From assembly GCA_021770065.1 (NCBI GenBank), contig JAETRR010000007.1, positions 17,645 through 81,644 on the forward strand: DNA of 64,000 bases. Reading direction: 5' to 3'. Each line of letters opens with the position of its first letter. Positions within the stretch are counted from its first letter, which is position 1. Below the pieces are notes generated by a model, which saw nothing but the letters and a program-made list of their open reading frames with translations, was not told the origin of the DNA and did not search any database. A program made the translations under genes and the position numbers. The DNA comes from Lachnoclostridium sp. Lineage in GTDB: Bacteria > Bacillota > Clostridia > Lachnospirales > Lachnospiraceae. Shown here piece after piece: positions 8,422-16,325 of this stretch.

Positions 8422-8970
8422 ATGCGTGTAGGAATGGGCTATGATGTACACAAACTGACAGAAGGACGGGCATTGATCTTAGGAGGCGTAGAGATTCCCT
8501 ATGAAAAGGGCCTTCTGGGGCATTCGGATGCGGATGTTCTGCTTCACGCCGTCATGGATGCACTGCTGGGGGCCGCAGCACTCGGGGATATCGGAAAGCA
8601 TTTTCCGGATACCGACCCGGCATATAAGGGCATCTCCAGTATCCGCCTTTTAGAGCGTGTGGGCGCTCTCTTGGAGGAGGCTGATTATGTGATAGGCAAT
8701 ATGGATGCCACGATCATTGCACAGCGGCCCAAAATGGCACCCCACATCCCGGCAATGCGCAAAAATATAGCAGAGGCATTGAAGATTTCCGTGGATCAGA
8801 TTAACATTAAGGCAACTACAGAGGAGGGCCTTGGTTTTACGGGAACGGGCGAGGGCATTTCCGCCCAGGCTGTATGCGCGCTGATCCCCATAGCAAATTA
8901 CGCCTATGAGGATGTGATGCAGAGCGGCTGCGGGGGATGCCGGGGCTGTAAAAAAGATGCGGAAGCATAA
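8422..8970 (+). CDS. ispF: 2-C-methyl-D-erythritol 2,4-cyclodiphosphate synthase (IspF)
   Basis: 182 residues, about 25 more than the usual 155-160. The [13 protein letters not shown]-terminus holds the zinc ligands D and [19 protein letters not shown] (about 34-51) and [13 protein letters not shown] (54-66) hold the third ligand and substrate-binding loop; [17 protein letters not shown] is the C-terminal signature. It converts CDP-methylerythritol 2-phosphate to the cyclic diphosphate in the MEP isoprenoid pathway. The extra tail is unusual: it ends [16 protein letters not shown] with three cysteines in a CGGCRGC cluster. No other MEP gene is adjacent. Confidence 0.95.
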   Translation: MRVGMGYDVHKLTEGRALILGGVEIPYEKGLLGHSDADVLLHAVMDALLGAAALGDIGKHFPDTDPAYKGISSIRLLERVGALLEEADYVIGNMDATIIAQRPKMAPHIPAMRKNIAEALKISVDQINIKATTEEGLGFTGTGEGISAQAVCALIPIANYAYEDVMQSGCGGCRGCKKDAEA

Positions 8971-9009
8971 GACTGCCGGAAAGGATACTGCCAAACTGGA
9001 GGAGTGGAT

Positions 9010-9855
9010 ATGGAAATTCGATACCTGTCCCAGGAGGAAAAGGAAAGCTCCCGGGCGCTTTATGAGGAAGTTTTTGTGGAGGATGAAAAGGCATTTGTGG
9101 ATGCCTATTATCAGATCAAGGCTGCGGACAACCGGATTCTGGCAGCCATAGAAGAGGGAAATATCGTTGCTATGCTGCACAGGAATCCATATACTTTCCG
9201 GTTCCGGGGAAAATGCGTCCGGGCGGATTACCTGGTGGCAGTGGCAACCAGACAGCCCTACCGGCACCGGGGGCTGATGCGCAGCCTTCTCACAAAGGCC
9301 CTTGAGGATATGGAGAGGGAGAAACAGCCCTTCGCTTTTCTGATGCCGGCTGACGAGGCCATTTATCTTCCCTTTGATTTCCGGCTTATGGGAAATGAGG
9401 ACGAGGAAGGGCTTGCGGCTCTCACGGAAAAGGAATTGTCGGAGACTTATGAACTTTATATTGAAAAAAATGCAGACTATGAAAGGCGGCGTATAAACTG
9501 GCCGGAATGGGAGGCCACTCCCATGATGATGCGCCTGGTCCATCTGCCTTCCTTTGCGGCGCAGATTGGGGCAGAGAAGGAGCAGAGCCTTGTACTTGCC
9601 GTTCAGGATCCCGTTTTGTCCGAAAACCGGGGTGTTTTCCGGTGGGAATTCACTGCAGAGAGCAGCCGGCTGGTTCCTGCCAGAGAGGAGCCGGAGCTTT
9701 CCGTCACGATAGCTGATCTGGGAAGCTTTCTCTGCGGAATGACAGGGCCCGAGGAACTGGCAGAAGACTGTTCTGCGGACAAAAGGGCACAGGTACGGGA
9801 AAAGCTTTGTGCGGTCCGGGTTCTGGAAGGTATCTATATCAATGAAACGGTATAG
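9010..9855 (+). CDS. GNAT N-acetyltransferase, Eis-like
   Basis: 281 residues from ATG 9010 (GGAGGAG 5-7 nt upstream). The N-terminal GNAT domain shows the acetyl-CoA loop VAVATRQPYRHRGLMRSLLTKAL (about 78-100; R-H-R-G-L-M is the Q/RxxGxG/A motif). The rest matches the Eis-type plan: a second GNAT-like lobe and a C-terminal sterol-carrier-like domain (SSRLVPAREEPELSVTIADLGSFLCGM). Eis-like enzymes acetylate amines such as aminoglycosides or protein lysines; the target here is unknown. It lies 39 bp after ispF on the same strand and could be cotranscribed. Confidence 0.8.
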   Translation: MEIRYLSQEEKESSRALYEEVFVEDEKAFVDAYYQIKAADNRILAAIEEGNIVAMLHRNPYTFRFRGKCVRADYLVAVATRQPYRHRGLMRSLLTKALEDMEREKQPFAFLMPADEAIYLPFDFRLMGNEDEEGLAALTEKELSETYELYIEKNADYERRRINWPEWEATPMMMRLVHLPSFAAQIGAEKEQSLVLAVQDPVLSENRGVFRWEFTAESSRLVPAREEPELSVTIADLGSFLCGMTGPEELAEDCSADKRAQVREKLCAVRVLEGIYINETV

Positions 9856-9910
9856 CCCGGTTTCGCAGCTGCCGCCTGAACTGTAACGATGACATTAGTA
9901 AAGTATCTCA

Positions 9911-9977
9911 TAGTATTAAAAACTACTTGAAAAATATATGGCGGTGTGTTACCATCATATGTAGTATTGAAAACCAC
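9911..9977 (+). promoter_or_regulatory. degV promoter flanked by two operator-like repeats
   Basis: TAGTATTAAAAACTAC (9911-9926) and TAGTATTGAAAACCAC (9962-9977) are 14/16 identical direct repeats, 51 bp apart. They bracket a possible promoter: TTGAAA 9927-9932, a 17-bp spacer and TACCAT 9950-9955 with a TG extension. DegV proteins bind fatty acids, so a lipid-responsive repressor is conceivable; this is inference. Confidence 0.4.
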
Positions 9978-10012
9978 ATTTAAAAGTGGAAAGAGCAAGT
10001 AGGAGGCAAGCT

Positions 10013-10852
10013 ATGAGTTACAAAATCGTTATTGACAGCTGCGGTGAACTGCCGGAGAGCTATAAGAAGGATGAGCATTTTGAGAGTGTGCCGCTGGTGC
10101 TGGATATAGACGGCTATCATGTGATAGATGACGATACCTTTGATCAGGCGGATTTTCTGCGCAGGGTTGCGGAGAGTCCCAACTGCCCCAAGTCCTCCTG
10201 CCCTTCACCGGAGCGTTATCTGGAGGCCTATACCTGTGAGGCTGACAATGTGTATGCGGTTACTCTTTCTGCGGAGCTGAGCGGTTCTTATAACAGTGCG
10301 GAGCTTGGAAAGAAGCTTTATCTGGAGGAGAAGGGGAAGAAAAATATTCATGTGTTTAATTCCTGTTCGGCTTCCATCGGCCAGACGCTGATTGCCATGA
10401 AGATTGAGGAGTGTGAGAAGGCAGGGATGTCTTTTGAGAAGGTGATTGAGACTGTGGACGGCTACATTGCGGAACAGCACACGTATTTTGTCCTGGAATC
10501 TCTGGAGGCTCTTCGGAAAAACGGCCGTCTCAGCAATCTGAAGGCTTTTGTGGCGAATGCTCTGAATATAAAGCCTGTGATGGGCTCTACCCCTGCAGGA
10601 ACGATTTGTCAGCTTGATCAGGCCAGGGGAATCAATCGGGCTTTAAAGAAGATGGTGGAATATATTAAGAGAGACTTGAAGAACCCGGCGGGGAAGCTTC
10701 TGGCTATTTCGCATTGTAATTGTCCGGAGCGTGCCGGGATGGTGAAAGAAGAGATTCTGAAGCATATGCAGGTTAAGGATGTGGTGATCCTGGATACGGC
10801 GGGCGTCAGCAGCCTTTACGCCAGTGACGGGGGAGTTATTGTGGTGGTTTAG
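10013..10852 (+). CDS. DegV family fatty-acid-binding protein
   Basis: 279 residues from ATG 10013, with AGGAGG at 10001-10006. DegV hallmarks: KIVIDSCGELP at the N-terminus, PKSSCPSPERYLEAY (about 62-76, the conserved TSxPS loop), VTLSAELSGSYNSA (about 88-101) and LESLEALRKNGRLSN followed by NIKPVM (about 160-185). DegV proteins (FakB class) bind a fatty acid for phosphorylation by FakA, feeding host or medium fatty acids into phospholipids. No fakA is nearby. It appears monocistronic, with its own promoter carrying duplicated operator-like repeats. Confidence 0.9.
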   Translation: MSYKIVIDSCGELPESYKKDEHFESVPLVLDIDGYHVIDDDTFDQADFLRRVAESPNCPKSSCPSPERYLEAYTCEADNVYAVTLSAELSGSYNSAELGKKLYLEEKGKKNIHVFNSCSASIGQTLIAMKIEECEKAGMSFEKVIETVDGYIAEQHTYFVLESLEALRKNGRLSNLKAFVANALNIKPVMGSTPAGTICQLDQARGINRALKKMVEYIKRDLKNPAGKLLAISHCNCPERAGMVKEEILKHMQVKDVVILDTAGVSSLYASDGGVIVVV

Positions 10853-10957
10853 GGGCTGCCGCTGCGGAGTGATTGGCGTGGGTGTGAGAAGTAACTCCAG
10901 GGAACAGTCTGAGTGCATATTTTTTAAATTTTTCATGCTTTTTTCATAATAATGTGT

Positions 10958-10963
10958 TATACT
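10958..10963 (+). promoter_or_regulatory. Extended -10 element before the small membrane protein gene
   Basis: TGTTATACT holds a TGn extension and TATACT. The -35 region is a T-rich stretch without a clear match. It lies about 65 bp upstream of the small ORF at 11029. Confidence 0.4.
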
Positions 10964-11028
10964 CTAAGGCAGGGCGGCGGCAGATGCCGCAGCAGAGCAA
11001 AAGAAAGATAAAGAGAGGATTTCACAGG

Positions 11029-11274
11029 ATGAGTCAGGAAAAGGTTAATCGCTATAAAGAGGAGAAAGCGAATCGGAAGGAGATTCTGGCGAAAGAGAAG
11101 AGAAAGCAGACGGCTGCAAAGGTTTGCGCCGGTGTGGTTGCGCTGGCTCTGGTCGGATGGATTGGGTATTCGGTGTATGATATGGCTACGAGGCCGGATA
11201 CTTCTACGATTGAGATGGATGCTTCTGCATTGGATTCGTATCTTTCTTCTATGGGGACAGAGACAGCAGAGTAG
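11029..11274 (+). CDS. Small single-span membrane protein of unknown function
   Basis: 81 residues from ATG 11029 (MSQEKVNRYKEEKANRKEIL...). A very charged, coiled-coil-like N-terminal 33 residues is followed by one membrane helix (VCAGVVALALVGWIGYSVYDM, in two halves about 38-58). A short acidic tail with Asp and Ser follows (TSTIEMDASALDSYLSSMGTE). The topology suggests N-in with a small external tail. It is preceded by an extended -10 element and followed by a strong terminator, so it is likely its own transcription unit. I do not recognise a family; small proteins of this plan are frequent in Lachnospiraceae. Confidence 0.7.
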   Translation: MSQEKVNRYKEEKANRKEILAKEKRKQTAAKVCAGVVALALVGWIGYSVYDMATRPDTSTIEMDASALDSYLSSMGTETAE

Positions 11275-11324
11275 AGGCGGGACAGCACACGGAATAGAGA
11301 CAGGCAGAAATGAGGCGGTATTGT

Positions 11325-11367
11325 AAAATAAGGCAGCAGATATTGGAAATGTCTGCTGCCTTATTTT
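11325..11367. terminator. Bidirectional intrinsic terminator between the small membrane gene and argG
   Basis: A perfect 16-bp inverted repeat (AAAATAAGGCAGCAGA and its complement) with an 11-nt loop. It ends in TTATTTT on the plus strand and AAAATAA mirrored on the minus strand, so it can stop transcription from both sides. Confidence 0.85.
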
Positions 11368-11393
11368 GCGACACCGTCTCGCTTTTATGCGCA

Positions 11394-11423
11394 GGCCCGT
11401 GCGCTGCTTCACCGGCACGGGCC
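11394..11423 (-). terminator. GC-rich hairpin downstream of argG
   Basis: GGCCCGTGC and GCACGGGCC form a perfect 9-bp stem with a 12-nt loop, 30 bp after the argG stop. No T run directly follows on the minus strand (TGCGCATAAAAGC), so it may be an mRNA 3'-end stabilising hairpin acting before the bidirectional terminator. Confidence 0.4.
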
Positions 11424-11452
11424 GCGAGGGGACAGAGGAAGATACTCCTCCC

Positions 11453-12691
11453 CTACTCGATTGTCTGGTTTTTGGAAGCTTCCACTTCGGCCATTTTCAT
11501 GGCGCGCACCTTTAAGGGCAGGCCGAAGAGTGTGATGAAGCCGCTGGCATCGTGGTGGTCGTAGAGGTCACCGGTGGTGAAAGAGGCCAGGGACTCATTG
11601 TACAGGGAGTAGGGAGAAGTAGTTCCGGCTTTGATAATGTTGCCCTTGTAGAGCTTGAACTTTACTTCTCCGGTTACATACTCCTGTGTGCTGGTGACGA
11701 ATGCCTGTATAGCTTCGCGCAGAGGAGTAAACCATTTCCCTTCGTATACGATCTGGGCGAATTTGCTGCCCATGTCCTTCTTTACTTCCATAGTGGCACG
11801 ATCCAGTACCAGCTCTTCTAACTGCTGGTGGGCTTCCATGAGGATGGTTCCGCCGGGGGTTTCATACACACCGCGGGATTTCATGCCTACTACACGGTTT
11901 TCTACGATATCTACGATGCCGATGCCGTGCTTGCCTCCCAGGGCGTTAAGCTCGGTGATGATCTCGGATACTTTCATGGATTTGCCGTTTAAGGAGACGG
12001 GGATGCCTTTTTCGAAGGTCATGGTGACATATTCCCCCTCGTCCGGTGCTTTTTCCGGGGTGACACCGAGGACGAGCATATGCTCATAGTCGGGCTCACT
12101 GGCCGGATCCTCAAGCTCCAGTCCCTCATGGCTGATGTGCCACAGGTTCCGGTCGCGGCTATAGCTCTGGCTGTGGTCGAAGGGCAGGTTGATACCATGC
12201 CGGCGGCAGTATTCGATCTCGTCCTCACGGGACTGCATGGTCCACACGTCGGTCATCCGCCAGGGAGCAATGATAGTCAGATCCGGGGCAAGGGCTTTGA
12301 TGCTGAGCTCAAAGCGGATCTGGTCGTTTCCTTTTCCGGTTGCGCCGTGACAGATGGCGGCTGCGCCTTCCTTCCGGGCGATCTCTACGAGACGTCTGGC
12401 AATGGCGGGGCGGGCCATGGAGGTGCCCAGGAGGTACTTGTTCTCGTATACGGCGCCTGCCTGTACACAGGGCATAATGTAGTCGTCACAGAATTCGTCA
12501 ATGATGTTTTCGATATACAGCTTGGAAGCGCCGGACAGCTTTGCGCGCTCCTCCAGGCCGTCAAGCTCATTTCCCTGGCCGCAGTCGATGCAGCAGCAGA
12601 TCACTTCATAGTCAAAATGCTCCTTCAGCCATGGAATAATGGCTGTGGTATCCAGGCCGCCGGAATAGGCCAGTACAACTTTTTCTTTCAT
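11453..12691 (-). CDS. argG: Argininosuccinate synthase
   Basis: 412 residues from ATG 12691, with GGAGGA 7-8 nt upstream; the longer frame to 12802 runs through the promoter and is rejected. The PP-loop ATP-binding motif [10 protein letters not shown] is at residues 6-15. Other conserved parts are [16 protein letters not shown] (about 112-127), the aspartate/citrulline-binding [14 protein letters not shown] and [12 protein letters not shown]. It joins citrulline and aspartate using ATP, the penultimate step of arginine synthesis. argH is not adjacent in the window. A palindrome resembling an ARG box lies upstream, so ArgR control is likely. Confidence 0.97.
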   Translation of the reverse strand: MKEKVVLAYSGGLDTTAIIPWLKEHFDYEVICCCIDCGQGNELDGLEERAKLSGASKLYIENIIDEFCDDYIMPCVQAGAVYENKYLLGTSMARPAIARRLVEIARKEGAAAICHGATGKGNDQIRFELSIKALAPDLTIIAPWRMTDVWTMQSREDEIEYCRRHGINLPFDHSQSYSRDRNLWHISHEGLELEDPASEPDYEHMLVLGVTPEKAPDEGEYVTMTFEKGIPVSLNGKSMKVSEIITELNALGGKHGIGIVDIVENRVVGMKSRGVYETPGGTILMEAHQQLEELVLDRATMEVKKDMGSKFAQIVYEGKWFTPLREAIQAFVTSTQEYVTGEVKFKLYKGNIIKAGTTSPYSLYNESLASFTTGDLYDHHDASGFITLFGLPLKVRAMKMAEVEASKNQTIE

Positions 12692-12773
12692 GTCTATATC
12701 CTCCTCGGTTTTCCTTTCGTCTGCGGAAATGACGTATCGGACCGCAGATGTTTTGCTTTTATCACTGACAAAT

Positions 12774-12802
12774 AATATACAACATCCGATGGAAAGATGC
12801 AA
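12774..12802 (-). promoter_or_regulatory. Promoter of argG
   Basis: On the minus strand TTGCAT (12797-12802) and TATATT (12774-12779) are 17 bp apart, giving a leader of about 75 nt to argG. Confidence 0.65.
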
Positions 12803-12884
12803 GTGAAATTATATACATATTTATAAATGAATAAGTGGCGTTTCTTGTATAAAGAGAATATTTTATACGTAATATACGGGAAAA

Positions 12885-12903
12885 TATGCATAAATAATGC
12901 ATA
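12885..12903. promoter_or_regulatory. ARG-box-like palindrome upstream of argG
   Basis: TATGCAT-AAATA-ATGCATA has perfect 7-bp arms and an AT centre, close in size and composition to ArgR sites (TNTGAATWWWWATTCANA). The C in place of A in the arms lowers confidence. It lies about 80 bp upstream of the argG -35 box. Confidence 0.4.
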
Positions 12904-13009
12904 GCCGGGAATGAGCTGCGGCGGACAGCCCATACTTTCTGCCTGCTGTGCGGTGATTGTGCGGGATGTCAATTGGTTTATAAATTTTCCGGTTTCTGCG
13001 GAAAATGCC

Positions 13010-13038
13010 TTGTAGCACCTTTTAAAATGTAGTATGAT
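13010..13038 (+). promoter_or_regulatory. Promoter of rarA
   Basis: TTGTAG (13010-13015) and TATGAT (13033-13038) are 17 bp apart, about 90 bp upstream of the rarA start. Confidence 0.6.
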
Positions 13039-13131
13039 AAAAGGAAACGTATGTTTGTAAATTTCCGGAGATTTCAGAGTTTCTTCGAGTTGAATTAAGG
13101 GATATTGAGAGAAAAGGCAGGCGATAAAAGA

Positions 13132-14463
13132 ATGATGGAACAGCTGAGCTTATTTGACGATCGGCAGCAGAGTGCGCCTCTGGCCAGCAGGCTCAGACCG
13201 GAGAGTCTCTCAGAGTATGTGGGCCAGGGCCACCTGATCGGAGAGGGAAAGATATTACGCAGATTAATTGAGACAGATCAGGTATCCTCTATGATATTCT
13301 GGGGACCGCCCGGTGTGGGTAAGACCACTCTGGCAAGAATTATAGCCAGGCAGACACGGGCGCAGTTCGTGGAATTCAGCGCAGTGACCAGCGGCATCAA
13401 AGAGGTAAAGGAGGTTATGAACCAGGCAGAGCAGAACCGGAAAATGGGCATCCGCACCCTGCTGTTTACCGATGAAATTCACCGCTTCAATAAGGCTCAG
13501 CAGGATGCATTTCTCCCTTTTGTGGAAAAAGGCAGCATTGTTCTGGTGGGGGCCACAACGGAGAATCCTTCCTTTGAGATTAATTCTGCTCTTTTGTCCC
13601 GATGCAAAGTGTTTATCCTGAAGGCGTTGGAGGAAGAAGATCTGACGGCACTCCTTCGTCATGCGCTGAAAAGTCCCAAAGGCTTCGGTAATCTGGAATT
13701 ATTAATAGAAGAAACTCATCTTCAGGCTATTGCACGGTTTGCCAACGGCGATGCCCGGACCGCCCTTAATACCCTGGAGATGGCAGTTCTCAACGGAAAA
13801 ATGAATGAGAACGGTGTGATTTGTGTAGATGAGGAGCTTCTTGCACAGTGCATGAACCGGCGTTCTCTTCTGTATGACAAAAACGGGGAGGAGCATTACA
13901 ATATCATTTCCGCCCTCCACAAGTCCATGCGCAACAGCGATCCCGATGCGGCCCTTTACTGGATGCACCGGATGCTGCATGGAGGAGAAGATCCCCTGTA
14001 CATTGCAAGAAGGCTGATACGCTTTGCCAGCGAGGATGTGGGAATGGCAGATTCCCAGGCCCTTCCTTTGGCTGTATCTGTCTACCAGGCCTGTCATTTC
14101 CTGGGTATGCCGGAATGCGATGTACATCTGACCCATGCGGTAGTGTATCTTTCCATGGCGCCAAAGTCCAATGCTCTTTACCGGGCCTGTGAGGCCTGCA
14201 AGGAGGATGTACGGGATCTGCCTGCGGAACCGGTGCCCCTGCAGATCTGCAATGCGCCGACAAAGCTTATGAAGGATCTTCATTATGGAGAAGGGTATAT
14301 TTACGCCCATGATACTGAGGAAAAGCTGAGCCGGATGCAGTGCCTGCCGGATGCTTTGGCCGGACGGCGGTACTATCATCCGACCGCTGAGGGGCAGGAG
14401 CGCAGGACGGGAGAGCGGCTCCGGGAGATTATAGAGTGGAAGCAGGAAGGGGCAAAGCCGTAA
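13132..14463 (+). CDS. rarA: Replication-associated recombination protein A (RarA/MgsA AAA+ ATPase)
   Basis: About 443 residues from ATG 13132 (a second ATG follows at once; AGGCAGG about 10 nt upstream; an in-frame TTG at 13105 is possible). The N-terminal LSLFDD tail resembles the clamp/SSB-interacting peptide. LRPESLSEYVGQGHLIGEGK leads to Walker A GPPGVGKTTLA (about 53-63) and Walker B LLFTDEIHRFNKAQQD (about 106-121). Sensor 1 is GATTENPSFEINSALLSRC, and the C-terminal tetramerisation part contains SDPDAALYWMHRMLHGGEDPLYIARR. It acts at stalled replication forks with the clamp and SSB. The gene is monocistronic by its own promoter and the following argC promoter. Confidence 0.95.
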   Translation: MMEQLSLFDDRQQSAPLASRLRPESLSEYVGQGHLIGEGKILRRLIETDQVSSMIFWGPPGVGKTTLARIIARQTRAQFVEFSAVTSGIKEVKEVMNQAEQNRKMGIRTLLFTDEIHRFNKAQQDAFLPFVEKGSIVLVGATTENPSFEINSALLSRCKVFILKALEEEDLTALLRHALKSPKGFGNLELLIEETHLQAIARFANGDARTALNTLEMAVLNGKMNENGVICVDEELLAQCMNRRSLLYDKNGEEHYNIISALHKSMRNSDPDAALYWMHRMLHGGEDPLYIARRLIRFASEDVGMADSQALPLAVSVYQACHFLGMPECDVHLTHAVVYLSMAPKSNALYRACEACKEDVRDLPAEPVPLQICNAPTKLMKDLHYGEGYIYAHDTEEKLSRMQCLPDALAGRRYYHPTAEGQERRTGERLREIIEWKQEGAKP

Positions 14464-14529
14464 AAAAAGAAAAATTTCCGGAAAAAATGTATGTATATGT
14501 GTCACATTTGTATAAAAATAAAATAGAGC

Positions 14530-14586
14530 TTGAACAATATAGAGCAAAGTGATAATATATGCAATAAATATGAATAATAATACAAT
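14530..14586 (+). promoter_or_regulatory. argC promoter with overlapping ARG box
   Basis: TTGAAC (14530-14535) and TAATAT (14553-14558) are 17 bp apart. TATGAATAATAATACAAT (14569-14586) directly downstream matches the ArgR consensus TNTGAATWWWWATTCANA except in the second half-site (ATACA for ATTCA). The position over the transcription start fits repression by ArgR. Confidence 0.6.
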
Positions 14587-14612
14587 GCAAAAATGGAAAA
14601 CAGATGGGCAGC

Positions 14613-14631
14613 CCCTTACCGGCCGTAAGGG
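14613..14631 (+). other. Hairpin in the argC leader
   Basis: CCCTTAC-CGGCC-GTAAGGG, a perfect 7-bp stem in the 5' leader, 45 bp before argC. No T run follows, so it is not an attenuator on its own. Confidence 0.35.
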
Positions 14632-14676
14632 ATATTAACCATAAATACATTGTAGTAGAGAGGAAAGAGAAAGATT

Positions 14677-15717
14677 ATGATTAAAGCAGGAATTATCGGA
14701 GCAACCGGCTATGCCGGAGGAGAGCTGGTACGGCTCCTGACAGGCCACAGGGAGGCCGAGATCAAATGGTACGGCTCCAGAAGCTACATAGATAAAAAGT
14801 ATGCGGAAGTTTATCAGAACATGTTCCAGATCGTAGACGATAAGTGTCTGGACGACAATATGGAGGAGCTGTCCAGAGAGGTGGATGTTATTTTCACGGC
14901 CACTCCTCAGGGATTGTGCGCTTCTCTCGTGAACGACGAGATACTGTCCCGGACAAAAATTGTCGACTTAAGTGCGGATTTTAGGATCAAAGATGTGAAG
15001 GTATACGAGCAGTGGTACGGGATCACACATCCTGCGCCCCGATACATTCCGGAAGCCGTCTACGGCCTCTGTGAGATCAATCGGGAAGCCGTGAAAACGG
15101 CCAGGCTGGTTGCCAATCCCGGCTGTTATCCTACCTGCACAACCCTTTCCATTTATCCCTTATTAAAAGAGGGGCTGATTGATCCGAATACCATTATCGC
15201 AGACGCCAAGTCGGGAACCTCCGGAGCGGGGCGGGGAGCCAAGACAGATAATCTCTTCTGTGAGGTCAACGAGAATATCAAGGCTTACGGGGTTGCCGGC
15301 CACCGTCATACGCCGGAGATTGAGGAACAGTTGAGCTACGCGGCCAAAGAACCGGTGCTGATTAATTTTACACCTCATCTGGTGCCCATGAACCGGGGAA
15401 TTCTGATAACAGCTTATGCTTCTCTGAAAAAAGAGGTATCCTATGAAGAGGTAAAAGCAGTCTATGATAAATATTACGCTTCGGAGCTGTTTGTGCGCGT
15501 GCTTGACAGGGATGTATGCCCCCAGACAAAATGGGTGGAAGGAAGCAATTATGTGGATGTGAATTTCAAAATCGATCCCAGAACGGGCCGTATCATTATG
15601 ATGGGCGCTATGGACAATCTGGTAAAGGGAGCCGCCGGGCAGGCGGTTCAGAATATGAATCTCATGTTCGGACTGGAGGAGAGCGAGGGCCTTAAGCTGG
15701 TGCCCATGTTCCCCTAG
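14677..15717 (+). CDS. argC: N-acetyl-gamma-glutamyl-phosphate reductase
   Basis: 346 residues, the normal ArgC length. The Rossmann motif GATGYAGGELVRLL is at residues 8-21 and the catalytic cysteine lies in NPGCYPTCTTL (about 148-158). AKSGTSGAGRGAK and HRHTPEIEEQL are further family blocks. It reduces N-acetylglutamyl phosphate with NADPH to the semialdehyde, the third step of ornithine/arginine synthesis. It heads an operon with a GNAT protein, an asparaginase and argJ; argB and argD are not in the window. ArgR control is indicated by the overlapping ARG box. Confidence 0.97.
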   Translation: MIKAGIIGATGYAGGELVRLLTGHREAEIKWYGSRSYIDKKYAEVYQNMFQIVDDKCLDDNMEELSREVDVIFTATPQGLCASLVNDEILSRTKIVDLSADFRIKDVKVYEQWYGITHPAPRYIPEAVYGLCEINREAVKTARLVANPGCYPTCTTLSIYPLLKEGLIDPNTIIADAKSGTSGAGRGAKTDNLFCEVNENIKAYGVAGHRHTPEIEEQLSYAAKEPVLINFTPHLVPMNRGILITAYASLKKEVSYEEVKAVYDKYYASELFVRVLDRDVCPQTKWVEGSNYVDVNFKIDPRTGRIIMMGAMDNLVKGAAGQAVQNMNLMFGLEESEGLKLVPMFP

Positions 15718-15724
15718 TGCGGAA

Positions 15725-15845
15725 ATTACGGAACTGGAAAACAGTAATATTCTGTCGATGCACAAATCGATTTACAGACGCAAGCTTTTGCGGCTGGAAA
15801 TTGATTTAGGCATAGGTGTATCGACAGGATATTACGGAACTGGAA
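15725..15845. repeat. Palindromic element inside the arg operon, flanked by 15-bp direct repeats
   Basis: Two copies of ATTACGGAACTGGAA (15725-15739 and 15831-15845) flank a long imperfect palindrome. The outer arms 15744-15763 and 15816-15835 pair over 20 bp with only G-T wobbles. AAATCGATTT pairs with AAATTGATTT inside, and a terminal stem CGCAA-GCTT-TTGCG caps it. No open reading frame is present. It could be a MITE/REP-like insertion with target duplication, or a structured RNA segment regulating argC/argJ expression. Confidence 0.65.
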
Positions 15846-15867
15846 TAAAAAGGAATGGACGAAGATT

Positions 15868-16314
15868 ATGACAATCCGAACAATGACAATCGAGGATTAC
15901 GACGGCGTATACAATCTCTGGATGACCATTAAGGGCTTCGCCATTCGGAGTATAGATGATTCCCGGACAGGTGTGGAACGATTTCTTAAGCGGAATCCGG
16001 ATACCAGTGTGGTGGCTCTGGAGGACGGCCGCGTGGTAGGAAGTATCCTCTGCGGTCATGACGGGCGCCGGGGCTGTCTCTACCATGTGTGCGTCCACAG
16101 GGACTACCGGATGCGCGGGATTGGCAAGGCTATGGTGGTATATGCCATGAACGCCCTGAAAAAAGAGGAGATCAGCAAGGTATCTCTCATTGCATTTACG
16201 AAAAACGACATCGGAAACGCATTCTGGAACCGTATAGGCTGGACAAAACGGCAGGATCTGAATTATTATGATTTTGTTCTGAATGAGCGAAACATTGAAG
16301 AATTTAACAAATAA
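15868..16314 (+). CDS. GNAT family N-acetyltransferase
   Basis: 148 residues, a minimal GNAT domain. VALEDGRVVGSILCGHDGRRGCLYHVCVHRDYRMRGIGKAMV spans the core strands; the acetyl-CoA loop is YRMRGIGKAM (about 88-97). FTKNDIGNAFWNRIGWTKRQDLNYYD is the family's C-terminal half. It sits between argC and argJ in the same direction with short gaps. A role as stand-alone N-acetylglutamate synthase (as reported for short GNAT ArgA variants in Gram-positives) is attractive, but ArgJ can do that step and no substrate motif proves it. Confidence 0.85.
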   Translation: MTIRTMTIEDYDGVYNLWMTIKGFAIRSIDDSRTGVERFLKRNPDTSVVALEDGRVVGSILCGHDGRRGCLYHVCVHRDYRMRGIGKAMVVYAMNALKKEEISKVSLIAFTKNDIGNAFWNRIGWTKRQDLNYYDFVLNERNIEEFNK

Positions 16315-16325
16315 GGGGATTCGTT

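Larger units (their letters stand above)
12692..13131. other. Intergenic region between divergent argG and rarA
   Basis: This 440-bp stretch has no convincing gene. It contains the argG promoter (12774-12802), the ARG-box-like palindrome (12885-12903) and the rarA promoter (13010-13038). It also has a GTATAAA-N8-TTTATAC inverted repeat at about 12847-12868 and a CTGCGG/CCGCAG stem at 12721-12747 in the argG leader. Confidence 0.6.

Noticed and set aside
8254..8451. N-terminal extension of nudC
   Set aside because: It overlaps the nudC promoter and the ispF start and is not NudC-like in sequence.
8650..9543. 297-residue minus-strand ORF opposite ispF and the Eis-like gene
   Set aside because: Spans two well-supported genes on the other strand; no domain seen.
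12692..12802. N-terminal extension of argG
   Set aside because: The added residues cross the argG promoter (-10 at 12774-12779), and ATG 12691 has a good ribosome site and the expected PP-loop spacing.
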